From Lumbricus terrestris (taxonomy: Eukaryota > Annelida > Clitellata > Crassiclitellata > Lumbricidae): a stretch of DNA of 64,000 nucleotides. The stretch spans positions 58,557,906-58,621,905 of the forward strand of contig OX457038.1 of assembly GCA_949752735.1 (NCBI GenBank), written 5' to 3'. How positions within the stretch are numbered: position 1 is the stretch's first letter; every line of letters starts with the position of its first letter. This document shows positions 37,175 through 46,443 of this stretch, one piece after another. A program made the position numbers and the translations under genes. The notes beneath the pieces are model-generated. The model saw only the letters and a list, made by a program, of their open reading frames with translations, had not been told where the DNA came from and ran no database searches.

Positions 37175-37345
37175 AATTCGGGCAACGAACGGTGGATATC
37201 GAGTTCAGGCAACGGACGGTGGAATACGAAGTCAAGCAACGGACGTCGGGATATTGTATCCAGGTTTACGAACGGTGAATTGCGAAGTCAAGCAACGAAC
37301 GTTGGGATAGTCGTATCCAAGCTACGGACAGTGGATTTTTAAGCC
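37163..37345 (+). repeat. Leader tandem repeats overlapping the PBS
   Basis: Six to seven degenerate units of about 27-29 bp, beginning GGTGGGAT..., GGTGGATAT..., GGTGGAATAC... and so on, mostly ending CAACGRAC. The first unit is the 3' half of the PBS. From there to the ATG at 37601 there is only non-coding leader. Confidence 0.7.
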
Positions 37346-37600
37346 TTACGAGACGCCGACCACACGGGAGAAGGAGAGTGAGCATCTGAACAACCGGAGA
37401 AGCAGTCCGAGCATCCGAACAACTGGTGAGAAGATACAACGGGCATACGAACGACACTACGACAACACAACGCCAGAGAGAGGTATACAAAACTCGCTCC
37501 TTGAAGAAACAAGTAATTGAAATTACAGTCAAACAATTGCAGAAAGCATAGCCACTCCCTCGATTTTCTTCACGCAAATCAGTTGAAGTAAGAAAGTAAG

Positions 37601-40600
37601 ATGGAGAAACTCACGGAACAAAAGCAAGCTAGTATAAAGAAGATGTCTTCTGATCGAATAATAAAATTATTAATCGAAGCTGGTCTAGACGTGGAAGAAG
37701 TCGAAGAGATGTCAAGGGAAAATTTGATGAGAGCTTTAGCAGAGGATTGGCTAAAAAAGGAAGCTGAAGAGAAAGGCGCTGTGGGTGGGGCTGAGGAGAA
37801 ACCACAGGCTATGTCTATGGAGGCGTTGATGCAATTTATGATGATGAGGGAGGAGCAACGGAAACAGGAAGAGAAAGAACGGAAACAAGAAGAGAAAGAG
37901 AAAGAGGAGCAACGGAGACGAGAAGATAAAGAGAAAGAGGAGCAACGGAGACGAGAAGAGAAAGAGGAGCAACGGAGACGAGAAGATAAAGAGAAAGAGG
38001 AGCAACGGAGACGAGAAGATAAAGAAAGAGTGGAAAAAGCAGAAAGGTTGAGGCAAGAAGAGATAGAGATACAGAAGCAGCAGTTCCAGCTTCAGTTAGA
38101 ACAACTGAAAAGAGATCGTGACGAAGCAGAACAAAGAAGGATGGAACTAATGATAGAATACGAGAGAGCAAGGAAAAGTGATGAAGAAATACGAAAACAG
38201 CAGATTGAAGAGCAAAAGGCTCGCGAGGAAGACAAAGAAGCCATGCGTTTGGTAGAATTGGAAAGAGCCGAAGAGATTCGACAGGAAGAATTGAAAATGG
38301 AGAAAGAAAGTTTGGAAAAAGCGGAAAGAGAAAGGAAAGAACAAGTACAATTGGAACAAAAGAAACTCGCTTTGAAGGAAGCTCAGCTCCGAGAAATGGC
38401 TATAGAAAAGGAGGAACGCAGAAAGCAGTTAGAATTGTTGCAGCAAAAGATAGAACAAGAAGAACTGCGTAGGGTAGAAGATCAAAATAGACTGAGGGAA
38501 CGAAATGAAGACGAAAGAAGAAGCCGTGAAGAGTCAGAACGAAACAGGATTCGAGAAAGTGAGACAATGGTGTCCAAGATTAAAAAGATAGGTGATGCAA
38601 TGAAACACGTGTTACCAAAGATGCCGTATGATATGATGGAGGTGCCATTATATTTTGAGACAGTTGAGAATGCATTCAACAGTTTTACGGTGGAAAAGCA
38701 GTTTTGGGTCAAATTGCTGTTGCCACTAATGACGCCAAGAGCGAGAACGGTGTTGAACCGATTGTCTTTTGATGATCTAGACGATTACGACATAGTGAAA
38801 GAACATTTACTGAAAGAATTCAAATTGACAGCGAGAGAATATCGATCACGATTTGGAGAAGCGAAGAAAACGGCAGAAGAGACATACACTATGTTTACAG
38901 CAAGATTGAAGAATCTGTTGAACTATTATGTCAGAAGTAGACGAGTGGGCAAAGACTATGAGAAGTTATTTGATCTGTTGGTGGCGGATAAGTTGAAAGA
39001 ATGTCTACCACCGGGTCCACTACAGTTCGTACTAGCAAAAGAGGGTACTGAATGCTTCGAAGCTAGTAATGTTGCAGAACTCGCAGACATACACGTGAAC
39101 AATCGAATTGGTCTAATGTTTCAAGACAAACCGAAATATGAAGCATGGGGTAATAGTTCGAAGCAACCCAGGTGGAATAGTAATAACAAAGAAACAGGAA
39201 ACCAAGCCAGAAGTAATGAAGCAAGGAATGATGGTGCTCCTGGAAGACAGTTTAGTCAAGATAGAAGAGAAGCAACGGGTGACAGACAAATATACAGTCG
39301 AATTCCAGTGATGGGACGCCAAAGAGAAAACAATGCAGCGTACAATTACAGGCGGGAGAGCACTGAACAGAGAGGGATTGGTAAGAAACGTTGCCATAAT
39401 TGTCAGTCAGACAAACATCTGATAAAGGATTGTCGAGTACCACCAAGAATGACAAATCTGAGAAATAGATTTACTCGAAGTGCAGAAAATCTCAGAGTAA
39501 ATCAGATCCAAGTAATGAATGCACCGAATCAGCCGGAAGAACAAGACAACCGCGAAACGGAAGTGAAGTCAGTAATGAAGTGCACGCCTCAATTTGCTAT
39601 ACAGAGAGAAATAGTAAATTCTGCTCCCATCAAAGATACTGGTCGAGAAACTGAAAGCAAAGATGAGTGTCAACGTACAAAGAAGTCATTACTACAGCAT
39701 GTCAATGTAGAGATACGTGGAAATGATGACAGTTGTCAGCCTGTGCAAGTCAAAGCGCTGATTGACTCTGGTACTGAGATTCCAGTAATCAATGAGGAAT
39801 TGTTGAAAGGAGCGACAGTGGAAGAAATTGGTAGAGTACATTTGCAATGTGTGGCTGGAGAACCCATTCCAGCTAAGTTGGTGAAAATCGAAGTGCGGAT
39901 GAGTTGTCATAACGAAGGAGGAGATCTGAAAGATAAGGGAGTAAATTTCGCACCATATTTAACCTTGGTGTGTGCCAGCATTCCGGCAGTCTTGTGCAAA
40001 GATAACAAAGAAAAGTTCTTGCTGCATCCAGAGATAATCGCAGAACTGAAAGAGGTTCCACCAGTGAGTGTATTGCAAGGAGAATTGCAAGCGAATGTGA
40101 CTACAAGAGCACAGAGTCGGAGAAGAGAAGTGGAAGAAGGAGAAGAGGAAAAGTCAAATGAAAGTTTGCTAGATGAGGACACCGAAAGCGATGATGAACA
40201 AAGCGTTCAAGAAGAAGAAGAAGGAGTAACATCCGGGAACAATGAAATTGAAGAAGAGATGGTTGCATGTGAGCGTGATGATTATGATGATTTTTGGAGT
40301 GATGGTGAATTGGACACGAGTATGAGAGATTTGTTTGCCGAAAACACAAGTGATGAAAGACAATTGGCAGACGCGAAGAAGTTTGAAGAGCAACAGAGAA
40401 ATGACGAGTCACTGAGGTCGTGGTGGAGGATAGCTGAACACAAAGGATCAGAGTTTAGTGTGGTGAATGGTTTGATGTATAAGAAGCATCAAATGTTGGA
40501 TCAGTTGGTGTATCAGTTGGTGTTGCCGAAGGAAAGAAGAATTCAGGTGATGGAATTGGCGCACGAGTCAGTATTTGGCGGACACTTGGGAGAAGAGAAG

Positions 40601-43108
40601 ACAAGGGAACGTATCAAGTTGTCCTTTGTGTGGCCAAGAATGCGTAGAGATGTGGTGAAATTCTGCAAGTCCTGTGAGAAGTGTCAGTTGAAAGCACGAA
40701 GTTTGGTGATGGATCGAGTGCCGATTACACCAATACCAAGGGAGGATGTGCCGTTCAGAAGAATGACCATGGACGTCGTAGGACCAATCGAACCGACGTC
40801 AGCAGCAGGGCATAAGTATTGCCTGTGCATCGTGGACTCATGTACAAGATGGCCGACAATATTCTTGATGAAATCATTGACTGCTAAGGCTGTATGCGAA
40901 GCTTTGATGAAGCTGTTCATGGATGTGGGAGTTCCGTCAGTGATAACGAGTGATAGAGGGACGAATTTTACAGCCAGTCTAACAAGAGAATTTCTGAAAC
41001 TGATGGGGTGTTGTCCTCGATTCGATTCGCCAGGACATCCAGAAGCGGCAGGATTGGTGGAGAGATGGAATCAAACGTTCAAGAAGATGATTCATCATGT
41101 CGTTGTGGAAAATCCGAGACAGTGGCATAAAATTATTCCATTTACAGTTTGGGCATTGAGAGAAGTGCCTAATGCAACTACCGGAGTGGCACCGTATCTA
41201 CTAGTCTATGGAAAGTTGCCGAGAGGGCCACTAACCATTCTTAAAGAAAGCTGGACCAAAGAGATAAATCTACCACCGAACATTGGAGTGCAACCGGAAA
41301 AGTACCTGAAGAATTTAAGAGCAGACATGGAAAAGGCCTTGACATTCGCTGAGAGCTGTGCTGAAGAAAAGCAAAAACAATACGCCAGTCAATATAACAA
41401 AAGAGCAAAAGATAAAGAATTCGAACCAGGAGAAAACGTCATCGTGCTGTATCCAACGTCAACCAATAAATTGATCTCGCGATGGCATGGTCCATGCACG
41501 GTCTTGCAAAGAAGATCCAAATATTCGTATCTGGTGGACATGAACGAAAACGGTCGACGGATTATTCATGCTAACAAGATGAGGAAGTTCATTACGAGAA
41601 CATTGTCTTGTGGTCTGATCGTGGAAGAGGATGACGAATTTGGATCAGTGGTAGAAATACCGCTGAAGGAAGACTATTCAGAGACAAAACAGAAGTCACT
41701 CCAATTGGATTACGAACAAATTGGACATCTGACGAGCGAACAGCAGAAACAATTACTTGATGTACTGAATCGATATGCAGACAGATTTTCAGATAAACCT
41801 GGACTATGTACATTAGTAGAACACGAAGTGGTGCTGAGACCAGACTTTCGAGAAAAGGAATTCATGGCATATCGAATACCACTAATATACCGAGCAGAAG
41901 TGGAAAAACAAATACAAGAGATGCTGAAAGAAAACATCATCCAACCATCGTCAAGCAGAATGGCAAGTCCACTTGTCATTGTCAAAAAGAAGGATGGATC
42001 CTTGAGATTGGCTTGTGACTACAGATACATTAACTCTTTTACTGAGAACTGCAGATATCCTATGCCAATCGTCAACGATGTCTTGAGCAAAGTCGGAAAA
42101 TCCAAGTTCATTTCTGTTATGGACTGTCGCAGCGCATATTGGACTTGTCCTGTGAAAAAGAGTGACCAATGGAAGACTGCGTTTGTTACACATAATGGAC
42201 TGTATGAATTTACGCGTGTTCCTTTTGGAATGATTAACTCTGGACGGACTTTTGTAAAAGCGATAAATATGATTTTGCAACCGATTCATGATTTTACTGA
42301 ACCTTATGTTGATGACATTGCAGTGCATTCTAATGATTGGGACATTCATTTGAGACATTTGGAGTTATTTTTGAAACAAATAAGACTGCATAATGTAACA
42401 TTGAACTTGAAGAAATGTGTGTTTGGTAAGAGTGAGGTGAAGTTCATCGGTCACCTTATAGGATCAGGGAAGAAGATGATGAATCCAGACAGGATTGACA
42501 GTTTAATTAATTTGAAGAAACCTGAAACCAGGAAGGAAGTGAAGCAAGTCTTAGGATTTTTTGGGTTTTACAGACAGTTTATTTGTAATTTTGCTGAAAT
42601 TGCTAAACCATTGACAGACTTAACCAGCAAGAAAGTACCTGAGCACATTGTTTGGGCTGATGCACATCAGAAAGCCTTTGATTCCCTTAAACAGATTGTC
42701 TTGTCAAATGTGATTCTATATATGTTTGAGGTTGGGAAACCATTTAATTTGTACTGTGATAGCAGTGATTTTGCTGTGGGAGCTGTTCTGTCTCAGGTGG
42801 ACGAGGAAGGGATAGAACGTCCCGTTTCATTTATCAGTCAGAAGCTGACAGATACCCAGAGGAGATGGGCGACGATTGAGAAGGAAGCCTATGCAATCAT
42901 ATGGGCTTTAAACAAGTTGAAAGAAATTCTTATTGGTTCTAAAATCAATGTGTTTACAGACCACAATCCTTTAGTTTATTTGACTGAATCAATGTCGAAA
43001 TCTGCTAAATTAGTCAGATGGTCTTTATCATTGCAAAATTTTGACATTCTATTGAACTATAAGAAAGGTAAATTGAATGTAGTAGCCGATTGTCTGTCTA
43101 GATTGTAG
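37601..43108 (+). CDS. gag-pol: Gag-Pol polyprotein of element A, single intact frame
   Basis: 1835 aa from the first ATG of the leader frame. Order by residue: short helical N-terminus (about 10-55); long charged coiled coil rich in E/K/R/Q (about 85-325); capsid-like region (about 335-480); CCHC knuckle CHNCQSDKHLIKDC (598-611); aspartic protease IDSGTE with Asp722; integrase zinc domain with H988, H995 and CKSCEKC (1022-1028); catalytic core D1058, D1118, E1154 (DD35E); integrase C-terminal GPCTV module; RT with YVDD (1569-1572); RNase H starting CDSS with Asp1720, then stop. Integrase before RT is the reverse of usual Ty3/gypsy order and matches Gmr1-like elements. No frameshift separates gag from pol, so enzyme and capsid would be made in equal amount unless processing or splicing intervenes. 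Confidence 0.97.
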   Translation: MEKLTEQKQASIKKMSSDRIIKLLIEAGLDVEEVEEMSRENLMRALAEDWLKKEAEEKGAVGGAEEKPQAMSMEALMQFMMMREEQRKQEEKERKQEEKEKEEQRRREDKEKEEQRRREEKEEQRRREDKEKEEQRRREDKERVEKAERLRQEEIEIQKQQFQLQLEQLKRDRDEAEQRRMELMIEYERARKSDEEIRKQQIEEQKAREEDKEAMRLVELERAEEIRQEELKMEKESLEKAERERKEQVQLEQKKLALKEAQLREMAIEKEERRKQLELLQQKIEQEELRRVEDQNRLRERNEDERRSREESERNRIRESETMVSKIKKIGDAMKHVLPKMPYDMMEVPLYFETVENAFNSFTVEKQFWVKLLLPLMTPRARTVLNRLSFDDLDDYDIVKEHLLKEFKLTAREYRSRFGEAKKTAEETYTMFTARLKNLLNYYVRSRRVGKDYEKLFDLLVADKLKECLPPGPLQFVLAKEGTECFEASNVAELADIHVNNRIGLMFQDKPKYEAWGNSSKQPRWNSNNKETGNQARSNEARNDGAPGRQFSQDRREATGDRQIYSRIPVMGRQRENNAAYNYRRESTEQRGIGKKRCHNCQSDKHLIKDCRVPPRMTNLRNRFTRSAENLRVNQIQVMNAPNQPEEQDNRETEVKSVMKCTPQFAIQREIVNSAPIKDTGRETESKDECQRTKKSLLQHVNVEIRGNDDSCQPVQVKALIDSGTEIPVINEELLKGATVEEIGRVHLQCVAGEPIPAKLVKIEVRMSCHNEGGDLKDKGVNFAPYLTLVCASIPAVLCKDNKEKFLLHPEIIAELKEVPPVSVLQGELQANVTTRAQSRRREVEEGEEEKSNESLLDEDTESDDEQSVQEEEEGVTSGNNEIEEEMVACERDDYDDFWSDGELDTSMRDLFAENTSDERQLADAKKFEEQQRNDESLRSWWRIAEHKGSEFSVVNGLMYKKHQMLDQLVYQLVLPKERRIQVMELAHESVFGGHLGEEKTRERIKLSFVWPRMRRDVVKFCKSCEKCQLKARSLVMDRVPITPIPREDVPFRRMTMDVVGPIEPTSAAGHKYCLCIVDSCTRWPTIFLMKSLTAKAVCEALMKLFMDVGVPSVITSDRGTNFTASLTREFLKLMGCCPRFDSPGHPEAAGLVERWNQTFKKMIHHVVVENPRQWHKIIPFTVWALREVPNATTGVAPYLLVYGKLPRGPLTILKESWTKEINLPPNIGVQPEKYLKNLRADMEKALTFAESCAEEKQKQYASQYNKRAKDKEFEPGENVIVLYPTSTNKLISRWHGPCTVLQRRSKYSYLVDMNENGRRIIHANKMRKFITRTLSCGLIVEEDDEFGSVVEIPLKEDYSETKQKSLQLDYEQIGHLTSEQQKQLLDVLNRYADRFSDKPGLCTLVEHEVVLRPDFREKEFMAYRIPLIYRAEVEKQIQEMLKENIIQPSSSRMASPLVIVKKKDGSLRLACDYRYINSFTENCRYPMPIVNDVLSKVGKSKFISVMDCRSAYWTCPVKKSDQWKTAFVTHNGLYEFTRVPFGMINSGRTFVKAINMILQPIHDFTEPYVDDIAVHSNDWDIHLRHLELFLKQIRLHNVTLNLKKCVFGKSEVKFIGHLIGSGKKMMNPDRIDSLINLKKPETRKEVKQVLGFFGFYRQFICNFAEIAKPLTDLTSKKVPEHIVWADAHQKAFDSLKQIVLSNVILYMFEVGKPFNLYCDSSDFAVGAVLSQVDEEGIERPVSFISQKLTDTQRRWATIEKEAYAIIWALNKLKEILIGSKINVFTDHNPLVYLTESMSKSAKLVRWSLSLQNFDILLNYKKGKLNVVADCLSRL

Positions 43109-43201
43109 TGTAAGATATTTTATGATGTATTATGTTATGGACTATTTGCATTGTTTAGTTAAGATACGTTCGCTAATTTTTATAGATAATTAGCTCTCTT
43201 T

Positions 43202-43221
43202 AAAAGAAAGGAGGGAGGTAA
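43202..43221 (+). promoter_or_regulatory. Polypurine tract of element A
   Basis: AAAAGAAAGGAGGGAGGTAA directly precedes the 3' LTR. The 90 bp between the Gag-Pol stop and this tract is non-coding. Confidence 0.85.
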
Positions 43222-43394
43222 TGTGAGCTAATTTTGTATAGTGTATGTGGTCAGCTAAGGGGTGAGCGTACGAATAGACCAGCTCAAGGTCAGCTAATTG
43301 TTAAGCGTACGGACAGACAGACTTGCAGGTGGCAGACTGGCGGGAAAGTTGGCGCGGCTCGGCCGACCGTCGCCGGAGAGCGCGAGAGAGAGTA

Positions 43395-43432
<38 letters not shown>

Positions 43433-43829
43433 GGATAGAGGCAGAGAGAAGGACAGAGCGGCAGGGGGAAGAGTGTACGCCCAGACAGTGAGATAAGTTG
43501 TTGAAGGAGTGCTAGTAGGGTAAGACGTTTTAGAGAACAGTGGAGTGTGTGTTGAAAACTTTAGAGAGCAGTAAGATATTAAGGTTGCGTTGCTGTCACA
43601 GAATTGAATCGCTTGTCGTCGTTGATGCATTGTTGTGTTATTTGCGAATATTAAAACGGAGAAGAAAATACAAGAAATAGATCTTGGTTGTAAGTGAACA
43701 AGTTAAGAACTTTAGAAACTTATACACTAGCCTTAGATACCGTCACACAGGGAATAGGTTAGGGCTAGGCTGCGCTACAGAACAGTAAGAAGAGACTGGA
43801 GAAATCGTCAGTGATTGTGGAACCTGACA
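43222..43829 (+). repeat. 3' LTR of element A (608 bp)
   Basis: Matches 36543-37150 without a difference that I could find. It is followed by the second copy of TGATA. Confidence 0.96.
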
Positions 43830-43834
43830 TGATA

Positions 43835-46113
43835 TATTTGTTTTATTTCTGTATTTTTGAGCTGCCTTGTGTGACCTATATTTTAATGTTGATTTGCGCT
43901 TGACACGGGTCACAGCGACCGCTGACGTAGGCAGCAGTCGTTGCTGTTCCATTAATTGGTATATGTTCACACGCTCTCAGCGATCGTCGGTCGCTGTCTT
44001 CAAAGGCCGTGCCGCTTGCAGTCGATGAGGGTAATTAAACTTTCGCACGCTCTCTGAGGTGGTCTGATGATCAGAGTGAGCGAGGAATACAGCCAGCCAG
44101 ACAAGCACAGGCAGGGACACGGATTGAGAAGGAAACACCGTTGGCGTGTGGGTCTGTGTACGTGTGTTTTCTCAAGGTTGAACTGGTGCATTTGATGCCT
44201 ACGTGATCAGCGGCAGATGGCGCCTTTCAGAAGGAGAGATAGAAGGAGAAAGATAGTGAGCTACAGACAGACGCAGAGATACACAGGAGAGGACGCACGT
44301 GGCAGCTGATTCTTGCCGCCTTGAAACAGCTGCGTTGCTGCTGGGTTTGCGCGCGCGGCTCGCTTGCTGGTCATGCGCAGAAAGGGGGACGCTCTCCTTG
44401 TCAGGCAGTAATAAAAGAGCAGCGCAACACTGAGAGGCTCAGTTGCGCACAGGATCTCAGGGCGGTCGGATGTATTGCGGCGGTTGGTAGTTTTAGGCTC
44501 GATCAAGTTGGTGAAGCATGGCCAGGATAAGCGCCTGCTTGCACTAGTTGCGCATACACGGATTCTGTCGGCGATTCATTCTCTCTCGACATGGAGTCGA
44601 TTAAATAAAAGAGTTTGTTTGTTGCGAGAAATACATCAGCGTCGCTGCAAGTTTTGTCTTCGCTCTCGCTTCGGATATATTCCTGGATTACTAATTCAAG
44701 GCCTCTCTTCGCCCTGTCACACGGAGTGATTTATCGTGGGCTTCGAATCGTCAGCGCTCTGCTCTCGTTCTTCGAAATTGTGTTGCGAAGCGGTTGTTCG
44801 TATGGTTGCCTAAGGGCGTCTTTCTCAAACGGCTTGGATAAATAGCCGAAATTGTTGTTCATTGCGAGAAATCAGCATCGGATTTAGCTGATCTTTTCGG
44901 GCGTTTCAAACTCGACGCCTTTCTGTGTGTTTCGTCGCATCTCTTGGATATCGTCTTCGTCGCTGTTCTTCGCACACGATCGGCTTTGTCCCTTGTCTTC
45001 GGACATAAGGTACGCTTTATTGGGGAATTAATACGATCGGTTATTAAGACATTTTGGGCTGAACTGAAATTGGCTGTGGGACTTGAGAGTCAATCGGGAG
45101 TTAAGTTAGGCATACTCCGGTTGATAGGTGTTTGCATTGAATTGTTGCATTTGATTTTCATTGAATGTCTTTACAAAGGATAGGAACTGATAATTGAACT
45201 TACTGACTTTTATGTTTGATTGCTTTGAGCATAATTGATGTCAATTGAAGATTCAAGTGATTGTGAATAATAAGAAATATTAATTAAACTTCTGACTTTG
45301 ATCATTGATGGCATTGAATGCAACTGACGTTGAATGAATACTTGATTGATTGTGAGCTCTAAAGATAGAAGTCATTTCTATAGCGCTATGGAGGAATCTA
45401 GGCCAGTCACCCCTGCTCAGCCTTCACGGCCCCCTTCTTCTATGGAGGTATTGCTCGAGGCAATACAGACTAACGCTAAGTCAACTCATGATGCTATGAC
45501 TTCTATACAGTCGTCTTTGCAACTGAATGCCAGAGACACGCAAGAGGCGATTGCCACGGTGGAGTTTAATGTCCTGGCAGTGCAATCAAATGTTAGCGAT
45601 GCTATTTCCTCAGTGCAATCAAATGTAAGAGAGGAAATCTCTTCTGTAAAATCTTATGTCAGAGATACGCAGGATGCAATCACCTCAGAGCAATTAAATG
45701 TCAGGGAAGCGCTGACGGAAGTTGTATCACGATTGGAAAGGCTAGAGGCATCGCCGGTACCCAAGCCTGCTGTGGATTTGAACCCTGGTTACCTCACCGC
45801 TATTACCACTGCGGACGCGCCATACCACTCGACCATCGGCCTGGAGGAAACTTTGGGTGCTAGGCCTAAAGATTTCACGCAACCTGGTATATTGCGGAGA
45901 AGTGATAGATTGGCTGGTAGGCCGCCAATTTCATATAGGGAGTACGGTAGTCGAAAAGACTGGCCGCCTTTCCTGGGTTGGGAATCGAACCCAGAAGTCA
46001 CCTCATCCTGTCCTCCCTCTATCTCTAGAGCTCGTCCACAGCAGCACGCGGCCATATCGAGCGAGGATCCGGAAGTGGCGACTCCGGGGATGCCGATAGG
46101 GGCGGGCGTTACA
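43835..46113 (+). repeat. 3' LTR of B, right fragment (2279 bp)
   Basis: Continues the B LTR from base 93 to its end, matching 29260-31538 at offset 14575. It includes copies of the promoter elements (Inr at 44439-44444) and the polyadenylation signal. Confidence 0.95.
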
Positions 46114-46134
46114 GTTCACCTTCTTGTCAACTGA
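45388..46134 (+). pseudogene. Gag N-terminal fragment repeated in the 3' LTR of B
   Basis: The same 242 codons as the start of the B Gag. The frame then leaves the LTR into the integrase of C read backwards and stops after six more codons (VHLLVN). It is an unavoidable by-product of coding sequence lying in the LTR, downstream of the LTR polyadenylation signal, and is probably not expressed as protein. Confidence 0.85.
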
Positions 46135-46443
46135 TTTTTGACAAATATCACAACTCAACACATATCTCCGTATATCTTGTCCTATTCCAGGCCAATAGAA
46201 TTCATTTAGAATCTTATCATGTGTTTTCCTCATTCCTAAATGAGCCGATAACAATGAATTGTGTGCCACTGCTAACACTTTATCCCTCAATGGTTTAGGT
46301 ACCATTAGTTGCCATTTCACCTCATCCTTCTGTACTTCTTTGTATCTTTTATACAACAATCCCTTCTTTTTCACATATGGTTTATCTTCTATGTTGTCTT
46401 CGTTACCATCCCATTCAATATTATTGCTGTTTCCATTTGTTTC
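46114..46443 (-). pseudogene. pol: Element C integrase N-terminal part
   Basis: Minus-strand frame with the integrase zinc-binding pattern AHNSLLSAHLG...CDICQK, cut at 46114 by B and continuing in frame at 29167. Upstream it is out of frame with the gag-protease frame. The change is a one-base step in a short run near 46434-46437 (TTT on the plus strand), after 'MSKQ'. Because element A has a single uninterrupted frame at this point, a mutation is more likely than programmed frameshifting. Confidence 0.85.

Larger units (their letters stand above)
36543..43829 (+). mobile_element. LTR retrotransposon A: complete Ty3/gypsy, Gmr1-like order, innermost element
   Basis: 7287 bp with 608-bp LTRs (36543-37150 and 43222-43829), a 5-bp duplication TGATA (36538-36542 and 43830-43834), a PBS, one 1835-aa Gag-Pol frame and a polypurine tract. 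The LTRs look identical, including the length of an internal (GACA)n run. Integrase precedes RT. Everything needed for transposition appears present, so this is a recent and possibly active copy. It is the youngest layer because it sits inside the 3' LTR of B. Confidence 0.97.
29168..46113 (+). mobile_element. LTR retrotransposon B: gag-only, non-autonomous, middle element of the nest
   Basis: 9654 bp once A (36543-43829 plus one TGATA copy) is removed. LTRs are 2371 bp each: 29168-31538, and 36451-36542 joined to 43835-46113. The internal region is 4912 bp. The 4-bp duplication GTTC (29164-29167 and 46114-46117) shows insertion into the integrase of C. It has a PBS, an intact Gag, about 2.5 kb of non-coding DNA, a polypurine tract and no protease, RT, RNase H or integrase sequence. 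The LTRs differ at one base that I found (29854 G, 44429 A). It must depend on enzymes supplied in trans. Confidence 0.95.

Noticed and set aside
43835..46113. Segmental duplication or assembly repeat of 29260-31538
   Set aside because: Fully explained as the 3' LTR of B, with matching ends, target duplication and the inserted element A.
46431..46440. Programmed frameshift between protease and integrase in C
   Set aside because: No canonical slippery heptamer in phase, and element A reads the same junction without a shift; a mutation or sequence error is simpler.
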